Shown here piece after piece: positions 31,914-39,095 of a stretch of DNA of 64,000 bases. Within the stretch, counting starts at the first letter, position 1. The number at the start of each line of letters is the position of its first letter. The notes under the pieces are model-generated. The model worked only from the letters and a program-made list of their open reading frames with translations, was not told where the DNA came from and ran no database searches. The DNA is from a virus: IMG/VR virus record IMGVR_UViG_3300045454_000117, positions 1 to 64,000 of that record. One strand, written 5' to 3'. The position numbers were made by a program, and so were the translations under genes.

Positions 31914-33485
31914 ATGGACCCCCTGCATATCTTCATCCCGCTCGCCAAGGCGGACGCGACTGAGCGCCTCGTCTTCGGCTCCTTCGACGAAACGCCTGAT
32001 CGTGCCGGCGAGATCTGCGATTACGCGACCGCCAAGCCCGCATTCGAGGCATGGTCGGCCGAGCTGCAGAAGGCCAGCGACGGCAAGTCGCTGGGCAACA
32101 TCCGCGGCCAGCACTCGAACATCGCGGCGGGCCGCCTGGTCGAGCTGACGTTCGACGACGATCTGAAGAAGATCGGATTCGTCGCGCACATCGTCGACGA
32201 CAACGAGTGGCGAAAGGTCGAGGCCGGGGTCTATACCGGCTTCTCCCCCGGCGGCCGCTACGCCAAGCGGTGGCAGGATGGCCGCTACAAGCGGTACACC
32301 CCGGATGTGCGCGAACTGTCGATCGTGGACGTCCCCTGCAATCCGACCGCGACCTTCACGATGGTCAAGGCCGATGGAAGTGAGGAGCAGCGGGACTTCG
32401 CGGTCGACAAGGCCTATGAGCCGGGCAACGAAGCGACGCTGGCGCGCGCCGATGAACTGGCCAAGGCCGCGGGCAAGCCCGGCAAGGGCAAGGATTTCGT
32501 GGTCAAGGCCCGCGCCGAGCTGATCGCCGAGAACGCCGACGAAGCCCTGCTCAAGATGGCGGGCGACATCGAGCCGGAAACCCCGCCCGCCGACGAGCCG
32601 AAGGCGGCGGACCCCGTTGCGGCACTCGATGCTGCCATGGCCAAGGCTGACGGTGTGCTCGCCGGTCCGGACGCCGCAGGCGAAAATCTGTTCGCTGACC
32701 TCAACAAGGTCGCGGACGCGCTGAACTGCTTCGCGGTCCCGATGCTGACCAAGTCGCTGTGGTCGACCGAGTGGCTCAACCGCCTGCTGCGCGACTTCGC
32801 GAGCCTCCAGTCGGAGGTCACCTGGGACGCGAAGTATGGCGACCCCGGCAACGAAGCGGACATGTCGATCCCCGCGCAGGCGGCGAAGATCGTTGCCGCA
32901 ATCGGGGACCTGCTCATCACCATGACGCAGGAAGGGGTCGCAGACCTTCTCACCGGCATCGAGGCGAGCGGCGTCGAGATCGACGCGATCGTCACGGACG
33001 GCGACGGGGAGGCGATGGAACTCGCCAATCGCATCATCGATCTGGTGAAGGCGGATTCGGACCTGATGGAGAAGGCCGGCGCGCGCAACTCCAAGGCAGA
33101 CGCCAAGATGATCCAGACCATCCACGATCACGCGATCAGCCTCGGTGCTGCGTGCGGGGACGAAGTCGCCAAGGATGCGATGGCCGCGCTGAGCCAGGAC
33201 CGCGATCGCCTCGCTAAGGCGGTCGAGACGGCGGCCCCCAAGATCGAGGAACTGGCAGCCACCGTCGAGACCCAGCGTGCTGAACTCGCCGCGCGTGATG
33301 ACGAACTGCAGAAGGCGCATGCCCGCGTGGCTGAACTGGAAGCGCTCCCCGCTCCGGCGAAGGGGCATGTTCGGGCAATCGACAAGGCCGCCGACAGCGA
33401 CCTCACGAAGTCGGACGCCACCACCACTGACCATCAGGACGAGGACATCCTCACACGCGCTCAGCGCGCCCGCTTCAAGTCCTGA
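31914..33485 (+). CDS. Prohead protease/scaffold-like protein (XkdF-type)
   Basis: A 523-aa protein. The first ~150 residues (GNIRGQHSNIAAGRLVELTFDDDLKKIGFVAHIVDDNEWRKVEAGVYTGFSPGG, YTPDVRELSIVDVPCNPTATFTMVKADG) resemble XkdF-like phage serine proteases. The remainder is Ala/Glu-rich and helical with a coiled coil at ~440-490, suiting an internal scaffold. Such fused protease-scaffolds mature the prohead. It lies directly upstream of the capsid gene with a terminator between. Confidence 0.8.
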   Translation: MDPLHIFIPLAKADATERLVFGSFDETPDRAGEICDYATAKPAFEAWSAELQKASDGKSLGNIRGQHSNIAAGRLVELTFDDDLKKIGFVAHIVDDNEWRKVEAGVYTGFSPGGRYAKRWQDGRYKRYTPDVRELSIVDVPCNPTATFTMVKADGSEEQRDFAVDKAYEPGNEATLARADELAKAAGKPGKGKDFVVKARAELIAENADEALLKMAGDIEPETPPADEPKAADPVAALDAAMAKADGVLAGPDAAGENLFADLNKVADALNCFAVPMLTKSLWSTEWLNRLLRDFASLQSEVTWDAKYGDPGNEADMSIPAQAAKIVAAIGDLLITMTQEGVADLLTGIEASGVEIDAIVTDGDGEAMELANRIIDLVKADSDLMEKAGARNSKADAKMIQTIHDHAISLGAACGDEVAKDAMAALSQDRDRLAKAVETAAPKIEELAATVETQRAELAARDDELQKAHARVAELEALPAPAKGHVRAIDKAADSDLTKSDATTTDHQDEDILTRAQRARFKS

Positions 33486-33553
33486 CCCTACACCGGCGCC
33501 AGCCGGCCCCGCCCTCGCCGCCGCCTGGGCAACGGCAATGCAGAAGCTCGAAG

Positions 33554-33579
33554 GCCGCTCCATCCCGGGGCGGCTTTTT
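33554..33579 (+). terminator. Intrinsic terminator before capsid gene
   Basis: Stem GCCGCTCC (33554-33561) pairs with GGGGCGGC (33567-33574, one G-U) and is followed by five Ts. It lies just upstream of the capsid ribosome-binding site and could partly separate protease and capsid expression. Confidence 0.6.
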
Positions 33580-33596
33580 CATTTCACGAGGTACCC

Positions 33597-35216
33597 ATGA
33601 CGAAGCTCATCTCGGGCGCCGCGGTCGCCCTCGCCACGCTGGCGAACGGTGGCAGCGAATATGTGCTCAACACCACCCCCGACGGCGGCTATGTCCGCTC
33701 GGGCCTGTCGCTGGAAAAGGCACAGGACATCCTCGACTTCACCAAGGAGGCGATGTCGAAGGAAATCGAACCGGACCAGCTCGCCAAGAGCGTCACCCTT
33801 TCGACCGGTGCGACCGCCTATGACCTCCGCGCCCCGTCGCTGCTGTTCAACCCGGTCATCACCCCGATCCGCAACTCGCTGAAGCGCACCAAGCGCCCGT
33901 CGCCGGGCGACGCCGCGCATTGGAAGACCATCACCGGCCTGACCAACTCGCCGAATTTCAGCGCCTTCGTGCCCGAGGGGCGGCGTGCGGCATCGATCAC
34001 CTACACGATGGCAAACGCCTCGCAGGCCTATGCCACGATGGGCACCGAAGACGATCTGACCGATGAGGCGAAGCTCGCGGCGGAGGGCTTCGAGGACGAG
34101 GAAGCCCTCGTCCAGATGCGGTCGCTCTACAAGCTGATGGAGATCGAAGAGGTCTCGCTGCTGATGGCGAACGCGAGCGTCGCCCTGGGCACCCCGACGA
34201 CTCCGACGCTGAGCGCGTCCGGCTCCGGCGCCACGCTTCCTGCGGCGACCTATTCGGTCATCGTGGTTGCGCTGACCCCGCTGGGCCTGCTTCAGTCGTC
34301 GCTCACCAGCGGCGTCGCTACCTCGGTGAGCGTCGCATCGAACGATGGCAACGGCAACTTCTCGATCAACTGCGGTTCTTCGAACAAGTCGGCTGCGGCG
34401 ACTCAGGCGGTGACGCTGGGTCAGGGACTCTATGCCTCGACGCCGTGGGTTAACGGTGCCGCTGGGTATGCGTGGTTCGTCGGAACGGCGGGTAACGAAA
34501 CGCTGCAGGCGATCACTACCTGCAACGTTGTCGGCTTCACCACGCCGCTCGCTGGCAGCCGCCAGGCTGCAACGGCGATCACCGGCGACTGCTCGACCGA
34601 GTCGAAGGGCTATGACGGCCTGCTGACCCAGGCGTTCAAGAACAGCTCGGTCGCGTACATCAAGACCCTCGCGACCGGCGCCGCCGGCGTCGGTACCCAG
34701 CTGACCCCGGTCGGGAATGGCGAGGTTGCCGAGATCCGCGATATGCTCCGCACGATGTGGGATACGTGGCGCGTCGGCGTCACCAAGATCTACGTTTCGG
34801 CGCAGGAGCTGACCTCGCTCACCAAGCTGGTGCTGACCGCGGGCAACGCTCCGCTGCTTCGCGTCAACACCGACACGACGGCGGGCGAACCCGCGCCGGT
34901 CAAGGTCACCGCTGGCTCGGTCGTGGGCTGGTACTTCAACCCCTACACCGCCGATGGCGGTCGGTTCATCCCGATCGTGATCCATCCCAACATGCCGAAG
35001 GGCATGATCTTCGGTTACGCCGAGGTCCTGCCCGCGACCTATATGTCCAACGAGTGCCCGAGCGTCACCGAGCTGCTCGTTCGCCAGGACTATTATGTCG
35101 AGAAGTGGCCGCGCACCTCGCGCAAGCAGTTCTACGGCACCTACTGCCAGACTGCGCCCGCCGTGTACGCGCCGTTCTGTTTCGGTGTGATCCAGAACAT
35201 CGCGCCGACCACTTAA
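33597..35216 (+). CDS. Major capsid protein with inserted domain
   Basis: A 539-aa protein placed between protease and connector genes. The N-terminal part (GLSLEKAQDILDFTKEAMSKEIEPDQLAKSVTLSTGATAYDLRAPSLLFNPVITPIRNSLKR) and the end (VTELLVRQDYYVEKWPRTSRKQFYGTY) fit an HK97-like capsid. Residues ~197-335, rich in Ser/Thr/Gly (TPTLSASGSGATLPAATYSVIVVALTPLG), look like an Ig-like or fibronectin-like insertion, making the protein longer than usual. Flanked by hairpin terminators, consistent with high separate expression. Confidence 0.85.
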   Translation: MTKLISGAAVALATLANGGSEYVLNTTPDGGYVRSGLSLEKAQDILDFTKEAMSKEIEPDQLAKSVTLSTGATAYDLRAPSLLFNPVITPIRNSLKRTKRPSPGDAAHWKTITGLTNSPNFSAFVPEGRRAASITYTMANASQAYATMGTEDDLTDEAKLAAEGFEDEEALVQMRSLYKLMEIEEVSLLMANASVALGTPTTPTLSASGSGATLPAATYSVIVVALTPLGLLQSSLTSGVATSVSVASNDGNGNFSINCGSSNKSAAATQAVTLGQGLYASTPWVNGAAGYAWFVGTAGNETLQAITTCNVVGFTTPLAGSRQAATAITGDCSTESKGYDGLLTQAFKNSSVAYIKTLATGAAGVGTQLTPVGNGEVAEIRDMLRTMWDTWRVGVTKIYVSAQELTSLTKLVLTAGNAPLLRVNTDTTAGEPAPVKVTAGSVVGWYFNPYTADGGRFIPIVIHPNMPKGMIFGYAEVLPATYMSNECPSVTELLVRQDYYVEKWPRTSRKQFYGTYCQTAPAVYAPFCFGVIQNIAPTT

Positions 35217-35247
35217 CGCCCCTGCCTCCTCTCCTGGGGGTGCCCTG

Positions 35248-35276
35248 CCCCGCCGGTTCGCGCCGGCGGGGTCTTT
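35248..35276 (+). terminator. Strong GC hairpin after capsid gene
   Basis: CCCCGCCGG (35248-35256) pairs perfectly with CCGGCGGGG (35263-35271) around a 6-nt loop, followed by TCTTT. Likely terminator or mRNA-stabilising hairpin for the capsid transcript. Confidence 0.65.
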
Positions 35277-35300
35277 CCGTTCCACAGCGGAGTGAAATTC

Positions 35301-35831
35301 GTGACCCGAAAGACCCAGAAGCCCGCCGACCCGGCCCCCGCGCCCGCGGCGGAAGCCGAGGTGGCGCCCGCTGCCGAGGCATCGACCGAGGCTGGCACGG
35401 CCGAGGAAGAGCCAACCCAGACCGATCCGATCGCTGAGCCGGTGGTTGAACCGATCGCTGAGGTCCCCGCAGACGCGGCGGCCAGCGATGCCGCCACCAC
35501 CGAACCGGTTGCCGAGGCTGGTGCTGATCCGATCGCTGAGCCGGAGACCGCTCCGCCCGCCGACCCGGCCCCCGCGCCGGTCGTGGAAGCGGCCGAGGAA
35601 GTGGCTTCGACCGACATCGCAGCGGAAGCCGCGGCCATCGTCGAAGAGCTCGACGCTCAGGCGGTAGCCGATCCCGCCTTCATCACCCACCTGCTGATGG
35701 ATCATCCCGACGGCGGGACCACCGACAGCTATGAGATCGACGAAGCGACCGGCCACTACCTGGTCCCGGTCGATGATATCGCTCTGCTGCAGAGCCACGG
35801 CTTCCAGGTCGTCGGCCAGCCCGAGGGCTGA
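35301..35831 (+). CDS. Acidic Ala/Pro/Glu-rich head-associated protein
   Basis: A 176-aa protein; GTG at 35301 is 8 nt after GGAG. Residues ~10-110 are low-complexity with repeated DPIAEP and DPAPAP units, followed by a small globular end (FITHLLMDHPDGGTTDSYEIDEATGHYLVPVDDIALLQSHGF). It could be a decoration or head-stabilising protein given its place after the capsid gene. Function unproven. Confidence 0.65.
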   Translation: MTRKTQKPADPAPAPAAEAEVAPAAEASTEAGTAEEEPTQTDPIAEPVVEPIAEVPADAAASDAATTEPVAEAGADPIAEPETAPPADPAPAPVVEAAEEVASTDIAAEAAAIVEELDAQAVADPAFITHLLMDHPDGGTTDSYEIDEATGHYLVPVDDIALLQSHGFQVVGQPEG

Positions 35832-35835
35832 ACCG

Positions 35836-36018
35836 ATGCGCTGGATGGCCCCCGCCCACACCTCGTCCGTGACCATCTCGACCGGAACATTCTCGGTCGA
35901 GAACGGACACGTCACCCTCCCCGCCCCGCTTAGCGACGGCGATCGCGCTGGCTTGATCGCCAACGGCTTCAAGCCGCCCAAGGCCGCGCGAGCGAAGCGG
36001 GCAGAGCCGAAGGATTGA
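35836..36018 (+). CDS. Hypothetical protein, 60 aa
   Basis: A 60-aa protein (MRWMAPAHTSSVTISTGTFSVENGHVTLPAPLSDGDRAGLIANGF) with a basic tail. It partly mirrors the globular end of the preceding protein (short beta segment, then DRAGLIANGF comparable to ALLQSHGF). Possibly a small head protein. Function unknown. Confidence 0.65.
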   Translation: MRWMAPAHTSSVTISTGTFSVENGHVTLPAPLSDGDRAGLIANGFKPPKAARAKRAEPKD

Positions 36019-36021
36019 CCG

Positions 36022-36576
36022 ATGCCGCTCCCCGATCTCGCTACGCTTGACCAAGTGAAGACCTTCATGGGCGAGTCGGGGACGGCAAAGGACGCGGTCC
36101 TGAGCCTCCTCATCACGGGGGCATCTTCATTCATTCGCGGCCAGGTCAGCCGCACGCTCACCGCAGCCGCGTTCGACATCCGGCGCAGCGGTCGCGGCAC
36201 CTCCGCGATGCAGCTGCCCGAATATCCGATCCTCAGCGTCTCGCTGGTGGAGGTCGACGGTCGCGCCATCCCCGCCGCGCCGAACTGGTCGGCCCCGGGT
36301 TACAGCTTCGACGAGGAGCAAATCGTCCTGCGCGGCTATGCCTTCACCGAGGGCGTGTCGAACGTGCGCGTCGCCTTCACGGCGGGCTACGCCGAGGTGC
36401 CCGAGTCCATCTCGCTGGCGTGCGCCGAGCTGGTCACGCTCAAGTACAAGATGCGGGACAAGCTCGACATCGCGTCGAAATCGCTCGCCAACGAGTCGAT
36501 CAGCTTCAACCACCGCGACATGCCCTCGTCGGTGAAGACGGCACTCCAGCCGTTTAAGCGAATCGCGCCTCTGTGA
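36022..36576 (+). CDS. Head-tail connector (gp6-like)
   Basis: A 184-aa protein with LDQVKTFMGESGTAKDAVLSLLITGASSFIRGQVSRTLT, the helical start of HK97 gp6-like connectors. Then come VEVDGRAIP, RGYAFTEGVSNVRVAFTAGYAEVPESISLACAELVTLKYKM and NHRDMPSSVKTALQPFKRI. It would attach below the portal and form the head completion ring. Confidence 0.85.
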   Translation: MPLPDLATLDQVKTFMGESGTAKDAVLSLLITGASSFIRGQVSRTLTAAAFDIRRSGRGTSAMQLPEYPILSVSLVEVDGRAIPAAPNWSAPGYSFDEEQIVLRGYAFTEGVSNVRVAFTAGYAEVPESISLACAELVTLKYKMRDKLDIASKSLANESISFNHRDMPSSVKTALQPFKRIAPL

Positions 36577-37055
36577 TTAAGACGGAGTTCGACGGCGCCA
36601 GCGTCGTCGCCAGGCTCGATGCGATGCCCGGTCGCGTCCGCGACGAACTCTATGTCGGCATCACCCGGCTCGCGATCCGCCTCGGGCGCAACGTCCAAAA
36701 GGATAAGCTGAGCGGGCAGGTGCTGAACGTCCGCTCCGGACGCCTCCGCCGCTCGATCGGTCACGTCGTCGAGGTCAACACGAACATCGTTGCCGGCATC
36801 GTCTCGACGCCGGTCGTTTACGCGCCCCCGCACGAATACGGGTTTCAGGGGACGGTGAACATCAAGGCCCACCTGCGGGAGATCAAGCAGGCCTTCGGGC
36901 GGCCGATCACCGCGCGGGCGGTCCAGGTCAACGCGCATAGTCGCGAGGTCAAGCTTCCGGAGCGCTCGTTTCTGCGCACCGCGTTGCGCGAGATGGAAGC
37001 CGCCGGCCTCCCGCGCGACGAGATCGATGCGGCGTTGAAGAGGGCCATCGCATGA
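36573..37055 (+). CDS. HK97 gp10-like head-tail joining protein
   Basis: A 160-aa protein with GTG start overlapping the connector stop. The pattern LDAMPGRVRDELYVGITRLAIRLGRNVQKDKLSG, then VRSGRLRRSIGHVVE and VYAPPHEYGF is characteristic of the HK97 gp10/tail completion family. ATGA overlap with the next gene. Confidence 0.85.
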   Translation: MIKTEFDGASVVARLDAMPGRVRDELYVGITRLAIRLGRNVQKDKLSGQVLNVRSGRLRRSIGHVVEVNTNIVAGIVSTPVVYAPPHEYGFQGTVNIKAHLREIKQAFGRPITARAVQVNAHSREVKLPERSFLRTALREMEAAGLPRDEIDAALKRAIA

Positions 37056-37489
37056 TTGAACGCGAGCCAATCTACGCCGCCCTATTCGATCTCGTCTGGG
37101 AAGACGCGATCTTCAAGAACCCGCGCGATTCAGCGCGCATCCTTCGCCACTGGGCGGATGTGCCCAAGGAGGAGCGCCCCGCGCTGTTCCTCACGCAGGG
37201 TCGCGAGACGGTCGTGAAGACCGCGGCCAACGGCTTTCCAACGGTCTGGATGCTCGAGGCCACGATCTACGTCTACGTCACGCGCGGGGATCACCTCACC
37301 CCGGGCGCAGTCATCAACCCGATCCTCGACGCAATCAGCGCGAAGCTGGAAGCCAATGCCCGCGGCCTGCCCCAGATGCTGGGCGGACTCGTCCAGTGGG
37401 CCCGCATCGAAGGCACCATAGAAACCTCGGAAGGGACGCTCGGCGAAGACGAGGTCGCGCTGATCCCTGTCCGCATGCTCACCGCCTAA
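37052..37489 (+). CDS. Tail terminator/minor tail protein
   Basis: A 145-aa protein (IYAALFDLVWEDAIFKNPRDSARILRHWADVPKEERPALFLTQGRETV...). Position between gp10-like protein and tail tube, and the length, match phage tail terminator (gpU-like) proteins, which cap the tail tube. Assigned mainly by gene order. Confidence 0.75.
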   Translation: MIEREPIYAALFDLVWEDAIFKNPRDSARILRHWADVPKEERPALFLTQGRETVVKTAANGFPTVWMLEATIYVYVTRGDHLTPGAVINPILDAISAKLEANARGLPQMLGGLVQWARIEGTIETSEGTLGEDEVALIPVRMLTA

Positions 37490-37528
37490 CCAACCCCGGC
37501 CCAGCCGGATCACCAGGAGTACGAAACA

Positions 37529-38287
37529 ATGCACGCTTTCGGTTCCGGCGTCGTCTGGGGCACTGCCCTCACCGATGCCAACGGCGCGGCCGTCGCCAAC
37601 CCGACCCCCGTCATGTGCGGTGTCCTTCAAGACATCAGCGTCGATATCAGCTTCGACACCAAGCAGCTCTACGGTCAGCTGCAGTTCCCCGTCGCGATCG
37701 CGCGCGGCAAGGGCAAGATCGACATCAAGGCGAAGATGGGCAAGCTCAACGGCGCCACGCTGAACAACCTGTTCTTCGGCCAGACCGTGTCGGCCGGGGC
37801 GGTGCTGAACCATTACGATGTGGTCGGCTCGGCAATCCCCGCAGTCAGCACGTTCACGATCACCCCGACGCCGCCCTCATCGGGCACCTGGCAGCAGGAT
37901 CTCGGCGTTATGGACGCCAACGGCAACCTGTTCACGCGCGTGGCCAGCTCTCCCACCGCCGGCCAGTACAGCGTCTCCGCAGGCGTCTATACCTTCGCCG
38001 CGGCCGATGCTTCGAAGACGGTGTTCATCTCGTACAACTACACCGCGACTTCGACGGTCGCGCAGAAGTCGACGATCATGAACCTTCCGATGGGGGCGGT
38101 TCCGACGATTCGTCTCGACCTGTCGAACGGCCACGGCGGCAAGGGGATGTCGCTGTCGTTCTACAACTGCGTCTCCTCGAAGCTCCAGCTCGGATCGAAG
38201 CTCGACGACTTCATGATCCCCGAGATGGACTTCTCGGCTTTTGCGGACCCGCTTGGCCGGGTCGGCATGTGGTCGACGGCGGACTGA
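37529..38287 (+). CDS. Major tail tube protein
   Basis: A 252-aa beta-rich protein (VLQDISVDISFDTKQLYGQLQFPVAIARGKGKIDIKAKMGKLNG...). Gene order (after the terminator protein and before tail chaperones and tape measure), size and SD (CAGGAG) fit the tail tube subunit. The middle includes a Ser/Thr-rich segment that may be an exposed insertion. Confidence 0.82.
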   Translation: MHAFGSGVVWGTALTDANGAAVANPTPVMCGVLQDISVDISFDTKQLYGQLQFPVAIARGKGKIDIKAKMGKLNGATLNNLFFGQTVSAGAVLNHYDVVGSAIPAVSTFTITPTPPSSGTWQQDLGVMDANGNLFTRVASSPTAGQYSVSAGVYTFAAADASKTVFISYNYTATSTVAQKSTIMNLPMGAVPTIRLDLSNGHGGKGMSLSFYNCVSSKLQLGSKLDDFMIPEMDFSAFADPLGRVGMWSTAD

Positions 38288-38291
38288 TCCG

Positions 38292-38756
38292 ATGGCGGAG
38301 AGGAAAAACGCCGTCGTCACGCTGCTGGGGCGCGATTGGGAGATCGCGCCCTACAAGCTCGGCTCGATGATCAAGGCCGCCGAATTCGTCGACTCGGCAA
38401 AGGCCCGCAACGAGAAGGTCGCCGAGCGGCTTGGCATCTACATCACCCCCGACGATACCGAGCCCGAGATTCGCTCGAAGGCGCTGCAGATCGCCGCGGG
38501 CACCACCCTCGCGGAAATGATGGCGACGATGCAGGACGCGGTTGCGATCCTCCATATCGGGATTTCCAAGATCGACCCGTCGGTGACCGTCGAAGCGATG
38601 CTCGACGACATCGACAATACCCCGCAGGCCTTTGCCAACATCATGGTCGGCATGAACGCGGTGCTGGGCCAGAGCGGCATGAAATTGGGGGAAGCAACGG
38701 CCCCGGCGCCGCAGGCGGAAGTGCCCGGGGCCTCCGGGGAATCCTCCGCGGAATAA
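38292..38756 (+). CDS. Tail assembly chaperone, G-type
   Basis: A 154-aa protein (MAERKNAVVTLLGRDWEIAPYKLGSMIKAAEFVDSAKARN...). It lies between tail tube and tape measure like lambda gpG. The downstream overlapping frame has no start codon and continues in the -1 register, so a fraction is expected to be extended by frameshifting into a GT-type product. It would guide tape-measure assembly. Confidence 0.82.
   Translation: MAERKNAVVTLLGRDWEIAPYKLGSMIKAAEFVDSAKARNEKVAERLGIYITPDDTEPEIRSKALQIAAGTTLAEMMATMQDAVAILHIGISKIDPSVTVEAMLDDIDNTPQAFANIMVGMNAVLGQSGMKLGEATAPAPQAEVPGASGESSAE
38687..38693 (+). promoter_or_regulatory. Candidate -1 frameshift slippery site
   Basis: G-GGG-GAA in the zero frame near the end of the G-type gene. 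After a -1 slip the Gly codon re-pairs fully and the Glu anticodon pairs with GGA through one G-U. It is the best candidate I see in the overlap, but not a canonical heptamer. Confidence 0.4.
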
Positions 38757-39073
38757 TCTTCGAACTGGTCGCCGCTGGGGTCGAGGGCGGCTCCAAGCGC
38801 GCGATCGAGGAAGAATGGGGCCTCGACGATGTGTCCGAGCTTCGCCGCCACTGGCGCGAGGCGGGACCGCCGACCCACATCGCTGTGGCGCACTTTGCCG
38901 CGGCGTGGGGCGTCAAACTGACCGGCGACCCTGAGCCGGACGCGATCACCTACCTGGAGCCACCCAAAGGCTCGCCCACCATCGCGGAGCTGTCGGAGGG
39001 CATCTCCGTGGTGCCGGGCGGCGACACCCTCGCCGCGTCGCAAGCAGTCCTGAAACGGCTGCACCAGTCCTGA
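38690..39073 (+). CDS. T-type extension of tail assembly chaperone (-1 frame)
   Basis: An open frame in -1 register to the G-type gene. The conserved-looking part starts around IIFELVAAGVEGGSKRAIEEEWGLDDVSELRRHWREAG and ends LKRLHQS. No ATG, GTG or TTG start lies near the junction, so expression requires slippage, as in many tailed phages. The start given is the candidate slip point, not an initiation codon. The tape-measure gene follows at 39096. Confidence 0.7.
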   Translation, partial: GSNGPGAAGGSARGLRGILRGIIFELVAAGVEGGSKRAIEEEWGLDDVSELRRHWREAGPPTHIAVAHFAAAWGVKLTGDPEPDAITYLEPPKGSPTIAELSEGISVVPGGDTLAASQAVLKRLHQS

Positions 39074-39095
39074 ACCGTCGCCGGAGGCGCACCAC

